Source: Roseateles_B sp051857535 (GTDB taxonomy: Bacteria; Pseudomonadota; Gammaproteobacteria; Burkholderiales; Burkholderiaceae_C). From it: a stretch of 64,000 nucleotides of DNA. Within the stretch, counting starts at the first letter, position 1, and each line of letters opens with the position of its first letter. Below are positions 34,876-45,141 of this stretch, piece after piece. The stretch spans positions 517,084-581,083 of the forward strand of contig NZ_JBPZGY010000001.1 of assembly GCF_051857535.1 (NCBI RefSeq), written 5' to 3'. The position numbers and the translations under genes are program-made. The notes beneath the pieces were generated by a model. That model made no database searches. It was not told the DNA's origin and worked only from the letters and a program-made list of their open reading frames with translations.

Positions 34876-37044
34876 TTAGCTTTCTTCAAAAGTCATGGGT
34901 AGACGGATGAAGACCCTCGTGCCCTGGCCGGGCTGGCTGTCCAGGACCAACTCACCCGCCATGTGCTCCACCACGAGTTTGTGGACGCTGGTCAGGCCCA
35001 GACCCACGCCCGTGCGGCCCAGCTGCGTGGTGTAGAAAGGCTCCAGCACACGGGGCAGGTGCTCGACGGCAATGCCGACGCCGTCGTCGCGCCAGCAGAT
35101 CTGCACCGTCCGGTCGGACGCCGCCAGCGCGTGGCGCGTGGGATCCTCGTCGCCGAACGGCGCTGGCGGCGCCTGGACCGTTGTTTCCTCGTGACCTTCG
35201 ACCGACAGGTCGATCCAGATCGTGCCCCGCCGCCCGTCCTTGAAGCCGTGGATGAGGCTGTTCTCAAGCAGTTGTTGCAGCACATGCTGGATGTCCTGCG
35301 GATAGCCGCGGTACCGGCAACTGCCCGGCAGCTTCAGCTGCAGGTCCACGCCAGCCTCGGCCAGGGCCTTGCGCCAGCTGGATGCGCTGAGCCGGATCAA
35401 CGCGCAAAGGTCCATCTCGCTGCGTTCTTGCACCTCGTCGCTGCGGCCCAGGGTCTTGAAGCGCTGGACCAGTTGCGCCACCCGTGCCAGGCCGCGATCG
35501 ATGAGGTCGCTGCCGCCGTCCAGTTGCAGGAGCAGGTCGTCCAGTTCGCTGCGGCGCAGGGTCTGTTCACTCAGCCGTGCACGCAGCTGCTGGGCCCGCT
35601 CACCGATCAGCGACGCGCCCATGCGGGCGTTGTCCAGGGGGGTGTTCATCTCATGCGCCATGCCGGCCACCATGCGGGACAGGGCCAACTGCTTCTCATG
35701 CTGCATCAGGGTGCGCATGGCCTGCTCCAGCTGCGCGCTGCGGTGGCGGACCTGTTCCTCCAGTTCGTCATGCGCCTTCTGCAGCGCGACTTCGGTGGCC
35801 TGGCGGATGGCGATCTCAGCCTGTAGCCGGGCCAGGGTGTCGGAGAGCTCGGCATTGCGCTGCGCCAGCGAGTTCTCCAGGTCCGATCCGCGCTGGGCCA
35901 GGGCCTCCCGCTCATGGATCAGATGCGGGCGTTCCAGCACGGCGTCCACCGTGTCGCTCAGGGTGTGAGCCAGCTTGCGATAGGAGCCTTGCTGCAGCTC
36001 GTTCAGGCGCTCGCTGGCCCACAGCGCGTCGTCCATGCGGCCGGTTTTCCTGCCCAGGCGCTTGACGGCGTAAAGGCAGGCGTCGCGCACCGCGACGCGG
36101 TTCAGCCCGTGGCCCATGTATTCGCGCGCGGTGTCCATCAGGGCCTGCCAGCCGGCTTCGTCCTGCAGGGCCTGGACCAGCACGGCGCAGTAGCGGTGCC
36201 ATTCCTTCCAACCCGGGCGATTGGGATCCACTTCGGGGCGGCGTTCAACCTCCTCCATCAACGTCCGGCTGAGCTCGGCATGCCCGCGCGTGGCCTCTAC
36301 GATGGCCAGGTTGGTGAGGCTCACCGAGGCCAGGGCGTCGAGTCCATGGGCCTCGGCCAGGGCCAGGGCCTCGCGGTGCAGGCGTATGGATTCTTCCAGG
36401 TGGCGCTCAAAACTCTCGTCGTCGCTGGCTCGTATGGCCAGGCTGAAGGCGGCGCCGGCCGCTCCTGATCCGCCCAGGATGCGATGCTTGAACGCTGGCG
36501 GCAGGGGCATGCCCTCGTCCAGCAGCTGGCGGCAGGACTTGCCCAGCTCCTCGTACATCTCCGCGTGGAACAGCACGCTGTTGCGCTGCACCGTCATCAG
36601 CTGGGCCATCTCCTCCTCTCCCCCCTGCAGGTAGAGGCTGGCCGCCATGCCTGCGCTGTGCAGCGAGGCGGGGAACATCTGCAGCAGGCTTTCCAGCGTG
36701 TGCATCACCCGCCAGGCCGCGGCTTCGGCCAGAGGAGCCTTGAGGGTTCGCGCGAGTTGCTGCAGCTCGCGGGCGCGTCGCAGGCGCTGAAGGGCGGAGG
36801 AGGCTTCGCGGCCGATGCCCTGCAGCAATCCGTAGGTCTCCAGTTCCAGGGCCTGTGCCGGGCTGGGGCGATAGGTGCCGGCATGATGCAGTTCGGCGCG
36901 CAGCCGCTCGGCCGGCCACTCGATCTGGCTCCGGCGCAGGTTCCTCAGCAACTGGGCGAGCTCGGCCGCGCCGCGCTCGGTGGGCCAGCCGGCGGATGCG
37001 TCATCTTGTGGATCGGACCTTGCGCCGCTTGTCGGTGAAGGCAC
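34876..37044 (-). CDS. Cytoplasmic TPR-type sensor histidine kinase
   Basis: This 722-residue kinase lacks a membrane segment. Residues about 20-370 are helical TPR-like repeats (SIRLHREALALAEAHGLDALASVSLTNLAIVEATRGH). A coiled coil follows (about 375-450), then HisKA with MAHEMNTPLDNARM (His464), and an HATPase domain with LQQLLENSLIHGF, CWRDDGVGI and RTGVGLGLTSVHKLV. There is no receiver and no adjacent response regulator, so it is an orphan. It lies about 190 bp upstream of the M4 protease gene in the same direction; a regulatory link is possible but unproven. Confidence 0.9.
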   Translation of the reverse strand: MPSPTSGARSDPQDDASAGWPTERGAAELAQLLRNLRRSQIEWPAERLRAELHHAGTYRPSPAQALELETYGLLQGIGREASSALQRLRRARELQQLARTLKAPLAEAAAWRVMHTLESLLQMFPASLHSAGMAASLYLQGGEEEMAQLMTVQRNSVLFHAEMYEELGKSCRQLLDEGMPLPPAFKHRILGGSGAAGAAFSLAIRASDDESFERHLEESIRLHREALALAEAHGLDALASVSLTNLAIVEATRGHAELSRTLMEEVERRPEVDPNRPGWKEWHRYCAVLVQALQDEAGWQALMDTAREYMGHGLNRVAVRDACLYAVKRLGRKTGRMDDALWASERLNELQQGSYRKLAHTLSDTVDAVLERPHLIHEREALAQRGSDLENSLAQRNAELSDTLARLQAEIAIRQATEVALQKAHDELEEQVRHRSAQLEQAMRTLMQHEKQLALSRMVAGMAHEMNTPLDNARMGASLIGERAQQLRARLSEQTLRRSELDDLLLQLDGGSDLIDRGLARVAQLVQRFKTLGRSDEVQERSEMDLCALIRLSASSWRKALAEAGVDLQLKLPGSCRYRGYPQDIQHVLQQLLENSLIHGFKDGRRGTIWIDLSVEGHEETTVQAPPAPFGDEDPTRHALAASDRTVQICWRDDGVGIAVEHLPRVLEPFYTTQLGRTGVGLGLTSVHKLVVEHMAGELVLDSQPGQGTRVFIRLPMTFEES

Positions 37045-37137
37045 GTGCTGATACTCCTGGCAGTGCGGGCTGTGGCGGTACGCGGGTATCAGCTTAGCGT
37101 CTCTCCCTGTCCCGTCCAGCCCCGCGGCCGAGGGTGA

Positions 37138-39096
37138 TCAGCCTTGTCGGGATTGGCGCTGCGCAAAGCGCAAGGGGTCCAAGGCGTCGACCAGGCTGGC
37201 CTCCAGAGGGGCGGGGGCACCGGTGAGCCGGCTCGCCAGCAGCTCGCCGCAAAGCAGCGCCCAACTGAGTCCGCGCGAGGCCATGGCCGTGCACAGGGCG
37301 AGGCCCGGCACGCGGGGGATCATGCGCACCTGGTCGATACGGCCGCCCAGGGGCGCCGCGGCGAGCCCGCCCACCAGGGGCAGGCGGTCCGGCGCGATCA
37401 GCCGCCAACCCACGCGGCCTTGCGCCTGGGCCGGCCGGGGCACGGGCTGCGGGCTCAGCTGTGCGAGCTGGTTCAGGTTGTCCTGGTGATCGCTGTCCCG
37501 GATTTCGGGGTCCCGGTCGCCATCCTGATGTGTGGCGCCGAACACGAGGCCGCCGTCCGGCAGTCCCAGAGCGTAGCCCGCTCCGGCCAGCGGCAGCCGG
37601 GGGGCGTGCAGGCCGCCCTGGGCGAGTTGCTCGGCACTGAGGCAGCTGATCTGGCCGCGCTGGATGTTCAGCGGGGGGATCAGGCCACCGGGTACTCCGG
37701 CTTGCAGGGTGTCGAGCAAGGCCAGGCTGTCCGCACCGGCCGCCAGCACCAGGGCTTCGGCCTCGGCCAGCACCTGGCCTTTGGCGTCCAGGCACTGCCA
37801 GCGTTCGTCGGCACGATGCAGCCGGCTCACCCGGCAGCCGGTCCGGAGGTGGACGGGGCGTGCCGCGGCCGCAATCAGGGCCTGCACCATGCCCGGTGGG
37901 GGCAGGGCGCCACCGCCAGGGTAGTACCAGGCTGCTGTCACCGCGGGCGACAGGGGCCAGCCGGCCATCTCGCAGGCCTGCTCGCGTGACAGGGCCTGGA
38001 CATAGTCCGTCGGCAGGCCCAGGCGCTCGATCTGGGCCTGCAGGGTGGCGAGGTCTCTCTGCATTTCCATGCGCAGCAGTCCTGGCTGCAGCCAGGGCAG
38101 GTGGCCGCTGGCCAGCAAGGCGCGGGCGTTTCGCCCAGTGTGCAGTGCGGCGGCGCGGTTGAAGCGGGCATGCAGGCCGTCGTCAGGGTTGAGCGTGCCA
38201 TGGAACAGGCCTCCAGGATTGCCTGAGCCGGCCTGCGCCGAGGCCTCGCGCGAGTCCAGCAGGCTCACGTCCAGACCCTGGGCGGCAAGGGCGTGGGCGC
38301 AGGCGGCCCCGGCGATGCCGGCGCCCAGCACGATGGCCGACCGTGCCCCGCTGGACAGCGGCACGCGCCCTGCCGGCTTCTGCGGGGCATGGCGCGGGCA
38401 GTAGCGCGCCACGCTCATCTCACCCTTGCTGGCAAAGCCCTGGACCTTGCGGACCTCGAAGCCGGCGCTGGCCAGGCCGTCCCGCACCGGGCGGGCCACG
38501 CTCCAGGTGGCGGCCGTGGCTTCGGGGGCGGCCAGGCGGCCCAGGCTGCGCAGCAGGTAGGGGTCCCAGATGTCGGGATTGAGTGCGGGGGAAAAGCCGT
38601 CCAGGTAGAAGGCATCGACCTCGGCGATGAGTTCGGCCAGCCAGTCGCGTGCCTCGCCCAGGCACAGCATGAGGCGTACACGGCTCTGCTCGAAGTCCAG
38701 CACGTGCAGGTTGTGCGTCAGCGCTGGCCACTGCGCAAGCAGCTGCGCGGCCAGCGCGGGCTCGGGCGAGCGTGCATGGGCGCGCCGCAGGTCCGCGTGG
38801 CGCAGGGGGTGCTTCTCCACGCTGAGGAACACCAGTCGCTCGGCACGCTGCGGATCCGCGCGCCAGGCTGCCCAGGTGGCCAGGAAGTTGTTGCCCAGGC
38901 CAAAACCCGTTTCCAGGATCACGAAACGGGCACGGCCGCGCCAGCGCTGCGGCAGTTCATTGCCCCCGAGAAAGACATGCCGCGCCTGTGCAAAGGCGCC
39001 GGCTCGGGCATGGTAGACGTCACCAAACCCCGGGGCGCTGGGCGCCTCGGCATCGGAGAAGTCGACCTCGGCAGGACGAATGGGCTGGGTCTTCAT
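37138..39096 (-). CDS. mnmC: Bifunctional tRNA mnm5s2U34 enzyme MnmC
   Basis: MnmC makes 5-methylaminomethyl-2-thiouridine at tRNA wobble position 34. The N-terminal MnmD methyltransferase (about 1-240) shows VDFSDAEAPSAPGFGDVYH and the SAM loop FVILETGFGLGNNFLATW. The C-terminal FAD oxidase (about 255-640) begins AIVLGAGIAGAACAHALAAQG and includes GGLFHGTLNPDDG and RGLSWALLCGELLASRL. At 652 residues it matches the fused form. The start MKTQPIRPAEVDF is well supported. Confidence 0.95.
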   Translation of the reverse strand: MKTQPIRPAEVDFSDAEAPSAPGFGDVYHARAGAFAQARHVFLGGNELPQRWRGRARFVILETGFGLGNNFLATWAAWRADPQRAERLVFLSVEKHPLRHADLRRAHARSPEPALAAQLLAQWPALTHNLHVLDFEQSRVRLMLCLGEARDWLAELIAEVDAFYLDGFSPALNPDIWDPYLLRSLGRLAAPEATAATWSVARPVRDGLASAGFEVRKVQGFASKGEMSVARYCPRHAPQKPAGRVPLSSGARSAIVLGAGIAGAACAHALAAQGLDVSLLDSREASAQAGSGNPGGLFHGTLNPDDGLHARFNRAAALHTGRNARALLASGHLPWLQPGLLRMEMQRDLATLQAQIERLGLPTDYVQALSREQACEMAGWPLSPAVTAAWYYPGGGALPPPGMVQALIAAAARPVHLRTGCRVSRLHRADERWQCLDAKGQVLAEAEALVLAAGADSLALLDTLQAGVPGGLIPPLNIQRGQISCLSAEQLAQGGLHAPRLPLAGAGYALGLPDGGLVFGATHQDGDRDPEIRDSDHQDNLNQLAQLSPQPVPRPAQAQGRVGWRLIAPDRLPLVGGLAAAPLGGRIDQVRMIPRVPGLALCTAMASRGLSWALLCGELLASRLTGAPAPLEASLVDALDPLRFAQRQSRQG

Positions 39097-39144
39097 GGGC
39101 GGCGCAGTATGCCGCAGCAGCGCTGGTGCCGGCCCTGCCTTGGC

Positions 39145-40506
39145 TCAGACTTCCACGGTTTCGCCATGCTGGGGCACGCGCACGGTCCAGCCCAGTTCGT
39201 CCTGGATGCGGCTGCGCAGCGCATCGGCCGCCTGCGGCTCGCCGTGGACCACAAAGGTCTGTTCAGGCGGCTTGCGGAACTGGCGCAGCCAGGCCATCAG
39301 CTCCTCGCTGTCGGCGTGGCCAGAGAAACCTTCCAGGTGGCTCACCTCGGCATTGACCGGCACGTATTCGCCGCGAATCTTGATGTCCCGCGCACCGTTG
39401 ATCATCTTGGCGCCGCGTGTGCCGCCTACCTGGAAGCCGGCGAAGCAGATGTGGTGGCGGGATTGCGGCGCCATCACCTGCAGGTAGTTGAGCACCCGGC
39501 CGCCGGTGGCCATGCCGCTGGCCGAGATGACCACACCCGGTCGGCGCGCCACGGTCTGCGCTGTCTTGAGCGATTCCTGCGGCTTGCTGACGATGCGCAC
39601 GCCCTCGCACAGGCGCGAGAGTTCGCCCGGCGAGACCTTCAGCAGGCGCCCGTATTCCAGCGTGATCTCGGTGGCCTCACGGGCCATGGGGCTGTCCAGG
39701 AAGATGGGCAGGTCCCCGGGGATCTCGCTGGCTGCCCGCAGCCGCTGCAGCACCAGCAGCAGGGCCTGTGCGCGGCCCACGGCAAAGCTGGGCAGCAGCA
39801 CGCTGCCGCCTCGGTCTATGGCGCTGCGGATGATGCGGCCCAGGCGCTCCTGCACGTCCTCGGGGGGATGACGCCGGTCGCCGTAGGTGGACTCGATCAG
39901 CAGCACGTCGGCCTCAGCCAGCGGCTGGGGTGGCGGCAGCATGAGGTCCTTGGCGCGGCCCAGGTCGCCCGAGAAGACCAGGCGCCGGCCCGCGCTCTGT
40001 ACCGTGATGCAGGAAGCGCCCAGCAGGTGCCCGGCCGGCGTGAAGCGGATCTCGTCGCCGCCCAGCTTCAGCCGCCCGTCGCGCGGCAGGCCGACGAAAT
40101 GAGAGAGGGCGTGCTGCGCGTCCCTGAGCGTGTAGAGCGGCAGGGCCTTTTCGTGGCGTGTGCTGCCGGTGCGGTTGGCGCGTCGGGCATCTTCCTCCAT
40201 CAGGTGGGCACTGTCCGCCAGCAGCACTTCGCAGAGCTTGCGTGTGGCCGGGGTCGAGAAGATCTGGCCCTTGAAGCCCTGGCGGACCAGGGCCGGGATG
40301 TAGCCGCTGTGGTCCAGGTGGGCATGGGACAGCAGCACCGCGTCTATGCTCGCCGGGGGGACGCCCAGCGGTCCCCAGTTTCGTTCACGCAGGGCCTTGT
40401 AGCCCTGGAACAGTCCACAGTCCAGCAGCAGGCGGCGGTCGCCGGTGTCGATGAGGTGGCGCGAGCCGGTCACGGCGTCGGCGGCACCCAGGAAGCTGAC
40501 TTTCAT
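39145..40506 (-). CDS. Metallo-beta-lactamase / beta-CASP RNA-processing nuclease
   Basis: This 453-residue protein has the zinc motif HAHLDHSGY (His61, His63, Asp65, His66), GDLGR and the C-terminal motifs GMATGGRVL and SGHADSEELMAWL (RMMBL motif). This layout is that of CPSF73-like bacterial RNases. It probably acts as an endo- or exoribonuclease in RNA maturation or decay. GGAGAGA precedes the ATG at normal spacing. The spacing to mnmC is 48 bp and both are on the minus strand. Confidence 0.93.
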   Translation of the reverse strand: MKVSFLGAADAVTGSRHLIDTGDRRLLLDCGLFQGYKALRERNWGPLGVPPASIDAVLLSHAHLDHSGYIPALVRQGFKGQIFSTPATRKLCEVLLADSAHLMEEDARRANRTGSTRHEKALPLYTLRDAQHALSHFVGLPRDGRLKLGGDEIRFTPAGHLLGASCITVQSAGRRLVFSGDLGRAKDLMLPPPQPLAEADVLLIESTYGDRRHPPEDVQERLGRIIRSAIDRGGSVLLPSFAVGRAQALLLVLQRLRAASEIPGDLPIFLDSPMAREATEITLEYGRLLKVSPGELSRLCEGVRIVSKPQESLKTAQTVARRPGVVISASGMATGGRVLNYLQVMAPQSRHHICFAGFQVGGTRGAKMINGARDIKIRGEYVPVNAEVSHLEGFSGHADSEELMAWLRQFRKPPEQTFVVHGEPQAADALRSRIQDELGWTVRVPQHGETVEV

Positions 40507-40644
40507 TCGTCTCTCCGCGGGCAGCGTATGGCGGGCTCATTGTGACCGAGCCGGTCGGCGAGGCCTGCGCGAGTGGCTTGAGGAAGGTCAAGCGATGGCC
40601 GTCTGGTGGCAGGCGAGGGCAGGGTGCCCTGCCGACTGAACCAT

Positions 40645-40669
40645 AAAAAAAGCCCGGCAGTGCCGGGCT
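40645..40669 (-). terminator. Intrinsic terminator of rhlE
   Basis: On the minus strand AGCCCGGCA/TGCCGGGCT forms a 9-bp stem with one loop base, followed by seven T residues. Confidence 0.9.
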
Positions 40670-40691
40670 TGTGCGAACTCGCGCGGAGGTC

Positions 40692-42173
40692 TCAGCGCTT
40701 GGGGCTGGTCAGGCGAGCGCCGCCACCACTGCGCGAGGAACCGCTTCCCGAGGAGCGCTGGCCCTGGCGGGGCGCTTCGGTGCGGCCGCCGGGATTGCGG
40801 CCCTGCGAAGGCGCAGCCTCACGGCGTGCCGGCGCCTGGCCACGGCCGGCTTCCTGGCGCGGGCGATCGCCGCCACGGCCTTCGGCACGCGGTGCGTCGC
40901 CCCGCGGCCCCTGGGCGGGACGGCCACCGCGGCCGCCGCCGCCGCCTCGTCCACCCCGGCCGGCGCCGCCACCGGCACCGCCGTTGAGCACCATGCGGCC
41001 TAGCACGATGGGCTCGGCCTTGGCATTGGGATCGGGCTCGAAGCCGGGGACGACCTCGCGCGGGATCTCACGCTTGATCAGCTTCTCGATGTCACGCAGG
41101 AAGCCGTTCTCGTCCACGCAGACCAGGCTCACGGCCTCGCCCTTGGCGCCGGCTCGGCCGGTGCGGCCGATGCGATGCACATAGTCCTCGGGAACATTGG
41201 GCAGCTCGTAGTTGACGACGTGAGGGAGCTGGTCGATGTCGATGCCACGGGCCGCGATGTCCGTCGCCACCAGCACCTGCAGGGTGCCGGCCTTGAACTC
41301 AGACAGCGCCTTGGTGCGCGCGCCCTGGCTCTTGTTGCCATGGATGGCCATGGCCGAGATCTCTTCCTTGTTCAGGTACTCGGCCAGGCGGTTGGCACCA
41401 TGCTTCATGCGGGTGAAGACCAGGACCTGATGCCAGTCGCCCTGACGGATCAGGTGGGCGAGCAGTTCCTTCTTCTTGTCGCGGTCGACCGGATGGATCT
41501 TCTGGGCGATGGACTCGTTGGTCTGGTTGCGGCGCGCCACCTCGATCAGCGCCGGCTGGTTCAGCAGGCGGTCGGCCAGGGCCTTGATGTCATCGCTGAA
41601 GGTGGCCGAGAAGAGCAGGCTCTGCTTCTTCTGGGGCAACAGGGCGAGCACCTTCTTGATGTCGTGGATGAAGCCCATGTCAAGCATGCGGTCGGCTTCG
41701 TCCAGCACCAGGATCTGCACATGGGACAGGTCCAGCGTGCCTTGCTGTGCGTGGTCCAGCAGGCGCCCTGGCGTGGCCACCAGGATGTCCACGCCCTTCC
41801 TCAGGCGGTCGATCTGGGGCTGCATGCCCACGCCGCCGAACATCACCATGGACGTCAGCGGGAGGTACTTGCCGTAGAGGCGCACGCTTTCCTCGACCTG
41901 CGCCGCCAGCTCTCGCGTGGGCGTCAGGACCAGGGCTCGGATGACGATGCGGCCCCTGGCGTCCTTGACGGGCTTCTGGGCAGCAAGACGGTGCAGCAAG
42001 GGCAGGGTGAAGCCTGCGGTCTTGCCGGTGCCGGTCTGCGCCCCTGCCATCAGGTCGCCGCCCTTCAGAACGGCCGGGATGGCTTGGCTCTGGATGGGGG
42101 TGGGGGTGGAGTAGCCGGCGTCGGCAATGGCCTTCAGGAGGGGCTCGGCCAGGCCCAGGGAATCAAAACTCAT
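40692..42173 (-). CDS. rhlE: DEAD-box ATP-dependent RNA helicase RhlE
   Basis: The 493-residue protein starts MSFDSLGLAEPLLKAIADAGYSTPTPIQSQAIP and has TGTGKT, PTRELA, DEADRMLDMGF, SAT, ATDIAARGIDIDQLP and HRIGRTGRAGAKG. The C-terminal ~110 residues are a GGAGRGG/Arg-rich tail. It remodels RNA during ribosome maturation and decay. It is the second DEAD-box gene in the window. Its leader contains a hairpin plus oligo-U immediately after a consensus -10, suggesting conditional termination. The start six codons downstream of the longest frame matches the family. Confidence 0.95.
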   Translation of the reverse strand: MSFDSLGLAEPLLKAIADAGYSTPTPIQSQAIPAVLKGGDLMAGAQTGTGKTAGFTLPLLHRLAAQKPVKDARGRIVIRALVLTPTRELAAQVEESVRLYGKYLPLTSMVMFGGVGMQPQIDRLRKGVDILVATPGRLLDHAQQGTLDLSHVQILVLDEADRMLDMGFIHDIKKVLALLPQKKQSLLFSATFSDDIKALADRLLNQPALIEVARRNQTNESIAQKIHPVDRDKKKELLAHLIRQGDWHQVLVFTRMKHGANRLAEYLNKEEISAMAIHGNKSQGARTKALSEFKAGTLQVLVATDIAARGIDIDQLPHVVNYELPNVPEDYVHRIGRTGRAGAKGEAVSLVCVDENGFLRDIEKLIKREIPREVVPGFEPDPNAKAEPIVLGRMVLNGGAGGGAGRGGRGGGGGRGGRPAQGPRGDAPRAEGRGGDRPRQEAGRGQAPARREAAPSQGRNPGGRTEAPRQGQRSSGSGSSRSGGGARLTSPKR

Positions 42174-42271
42174 CGACTGCGGGATTCGCACGCCAGCCGC
42201 TATGTGCCAGGCCGCGCCGCATTGTGTGCGACGCCAGTCTTCGGGCCGGGCGGGGGCGGGTGCTTGAGCTC

Positions 42272-42312
42272 AAAAAAAATGACGCCACGGCAAGACTGTG
42301 AGCCGTAGCGTC
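42272..42312 (-). terminator. Promoter-proximal terminator/attenuator in the rhlE leader
   Basis: Read on the minus strand, GACGCTACGGC (42312-42302) pairs with GCCGTGGCGTC (42291-42281) with one mismatch around a 10-base loop, followed by ATTTTTTTTG. It sits immediately downstream of a TATAAT and about 100 bases before the rhlE ATG. Confidence 0.7.
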
Positions 42313-42319
42313 GACTCGC

Positions 42320-42325
42320 ATTATA
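42320..42325 (-). promoter_or_regulatory. Consensus -10 for rhlE
   Basis: The minus strand reads TATAAT. The predicted transcript start (about 42313) coincides with the first base of the hairpin. No good -35 is visible. Confidence 0.55.
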
Positions 42326-42644
42326 GGTCTCGGCCGGCTTCGCAGGGGCCTATATTGCCGAGATGGGCGCGTGACGGATTCGGCTGCCTGTGCAGCCACC
42401 GCCTGCGCCCGCTGCGGCGGCACAGGCCTCAGTGGCTCAGGAAGCTGCGACAATAGCCGTTTGGTCCGGGTGAGCCGCGGGCCGGGCGAGGCGTGCCGCG
42501 AGGCCGCCGGGGCCCGGGTCGCCGCGAGCGGCCACTGCACTGGTTCGCCAGCCCCCACCCTGCTGCCGCGGCCGCTTGCCTCCGGGCGACGCCGCTGCAG
42601 CTCGAATTCCGCATCTTCCACCTGCACTCAACCCTGAGTAAGCC

Positions 42645-44309
<1,665 letters not shown>

Positions 44310-44350
44310 GCACCGGGCCGGGCGCTCGCGCCTGGCCGCCTCGAAGAGAG

Positions 44351-44430
44351 AAGAGGTCCCGAGTGAACTGACCCCCAGTGGCTGGACGGATGTCCAACTT
44401 CTGGGGTGCAGTTCAGCGCGGACCTCTTTT
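44351..44430 (+). terminator. Compound terminator of ettA with inserted loop
   Basis: AAGAGGTCC (44351-44359) pairs with GGACCTCTT (44420-44428), followed by TT. The loop between is a 52-base self-complementary element (see mobile element entry). Confidence 0.65.
44364..44415. mobile_element. Two IS3-family-like ends in head-to-head orientation (solo-IR / MITE-like relic)
   Basis: The left 24 bases read TGAACTGACCCCCAGTGGCTGGAC; the reverse complement of the right 24 bases reads TGAACTGCACCCCAGAAGTTGGAC. They match at 19 of 24 positions and are separated by only GGAT. Both resemble the outer inverted repeats of IS150-type IS3-family elements (general memory, not a search). No transposase remains and no target duplication is evident. 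Confidence 0.5.
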
Positions 44431-44556
44431 CGTTGCCGGGCCCGGGCCTGCAGACATCCTGCGCCCGCTTTCTTTACGCTTCTTCACGCCCTTGGCATGG
44501 GGGGCTTACCGGCCCTGCCGACACTGCAGATACCAACCCAAGCACGGAGTGTCTGT

Positions 44557-45036
44557 ATGCGAAGCCTCAAGTTGAACCGTCTGATTCCTGCCGTCGCCAT
44601 GGCCCTGGTCCTGGCCACTGGTGCTGCGCAAGCCCAGCGCCATCCTGGCATGGGTGGTCCCGGCATGGGCCCGATGATGGGCGGCCATGTCGAGCACATG
44701 CTGGACATGGTGGACGCCACCGAAGCCCAACGGGCCCAGATCAAGTCCATCATGGACGCTGCCCGCAACGAGCTCAAGACGCAGCACGAGACGCTGCGAA
44801 GCCTGCATGAGCAGGGCCTCACGCTGTTCTCCGCCACGAATGTGGACGCAGCCGCCATCGAAGCCCTGCGCCAGAGGGGCAGTGCAGCGCATGAGCAGGT
44901 GTCCAAGCGCATGAGCCAGGCCATGATCGATGTCGCCCGGGTGCTGACGCCTGAGCAGCGCAGCAAGCTGGCCGCCAAGCTCAAGCAGCGCCAGGCGCGC
45001 ATGGCCGAGCGCATGAAATCCCGCAGTGGGCAGTAA
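44557..45036 (+). CDS. Spy/CpxP-like periplasmic protein
   Basis: This 159-residue protein has a signal peptide (LIPAVAMALVLATGAAQAQ), then a Met/His/Gly-rich segment (HPGMGGPGMGPMMGGHVEHM) that could bind metal, then helical LTxxQ-like segments (DATEAQRAQIKSIMD, LTPEQRSKLAAKLKQRQARM). This pattern is Spy/CpxP: an ATP-independent periplasmic chaperone and/or sensor-kinase inhibitor. It lies directly upstream of an OmpR-type regulator and kinase on the same strand, echoing cpxP-cpxRA. The start MRSLKLNRL is chosen by the signal peptide. Confidence 0.85.
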   Translation: MRSLKLNRLIPAVAMALVLATGAAQAQRHPGMGGPGMGPMMGGHVEHMLDMVDATEAQRAQIKSIMDAARNELKTQHETLRSLHEQGLTLFSATNVDAAAIEALRQRGSAAHEQVSKRMSQAMIDVARVLTPEQRSKLAAKLKQRQARMAERMKSRSGQ

Positions 45037-45141
45037 GCAAGGCCTGCCGGGACTGCGCTTATGCTTCAGGCTTACACCCCTAACGCGGCGCAGGGCAGCC
45101 GGGCGGCGGCCCGGGCCCTCTGTGCCAGTCATCTGCCCTCC

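Larger units (their letters stand above)
42174..42644. other. Divergent regulatory region between rhlE and ettA
   Basis: These 471 bp hold no convincing gene. On the rhlE side are a TATAAT and a hairpin followed by eight U. On the ettA side are TATATT (42351-42356) and GACAAT (about 42449-42454) hexamers that could be -10 elements. Confidence 0.6.

Noticed and set aside
37094..37795. Minus-strand open frame overlapping the 3' end of mnmC
   Set aside because: It runs in another frame of a well-supported gene and is Arg/Pro/Gly-rich low-complexity sequence.
42163..42627. Minus-strand 154-codon frame between rhlE and ettA
   Set aside because: It overlaps the rhlE -10 and hairpin and has Arg/Pro/Ala-rich sequence with no recognisable domain.
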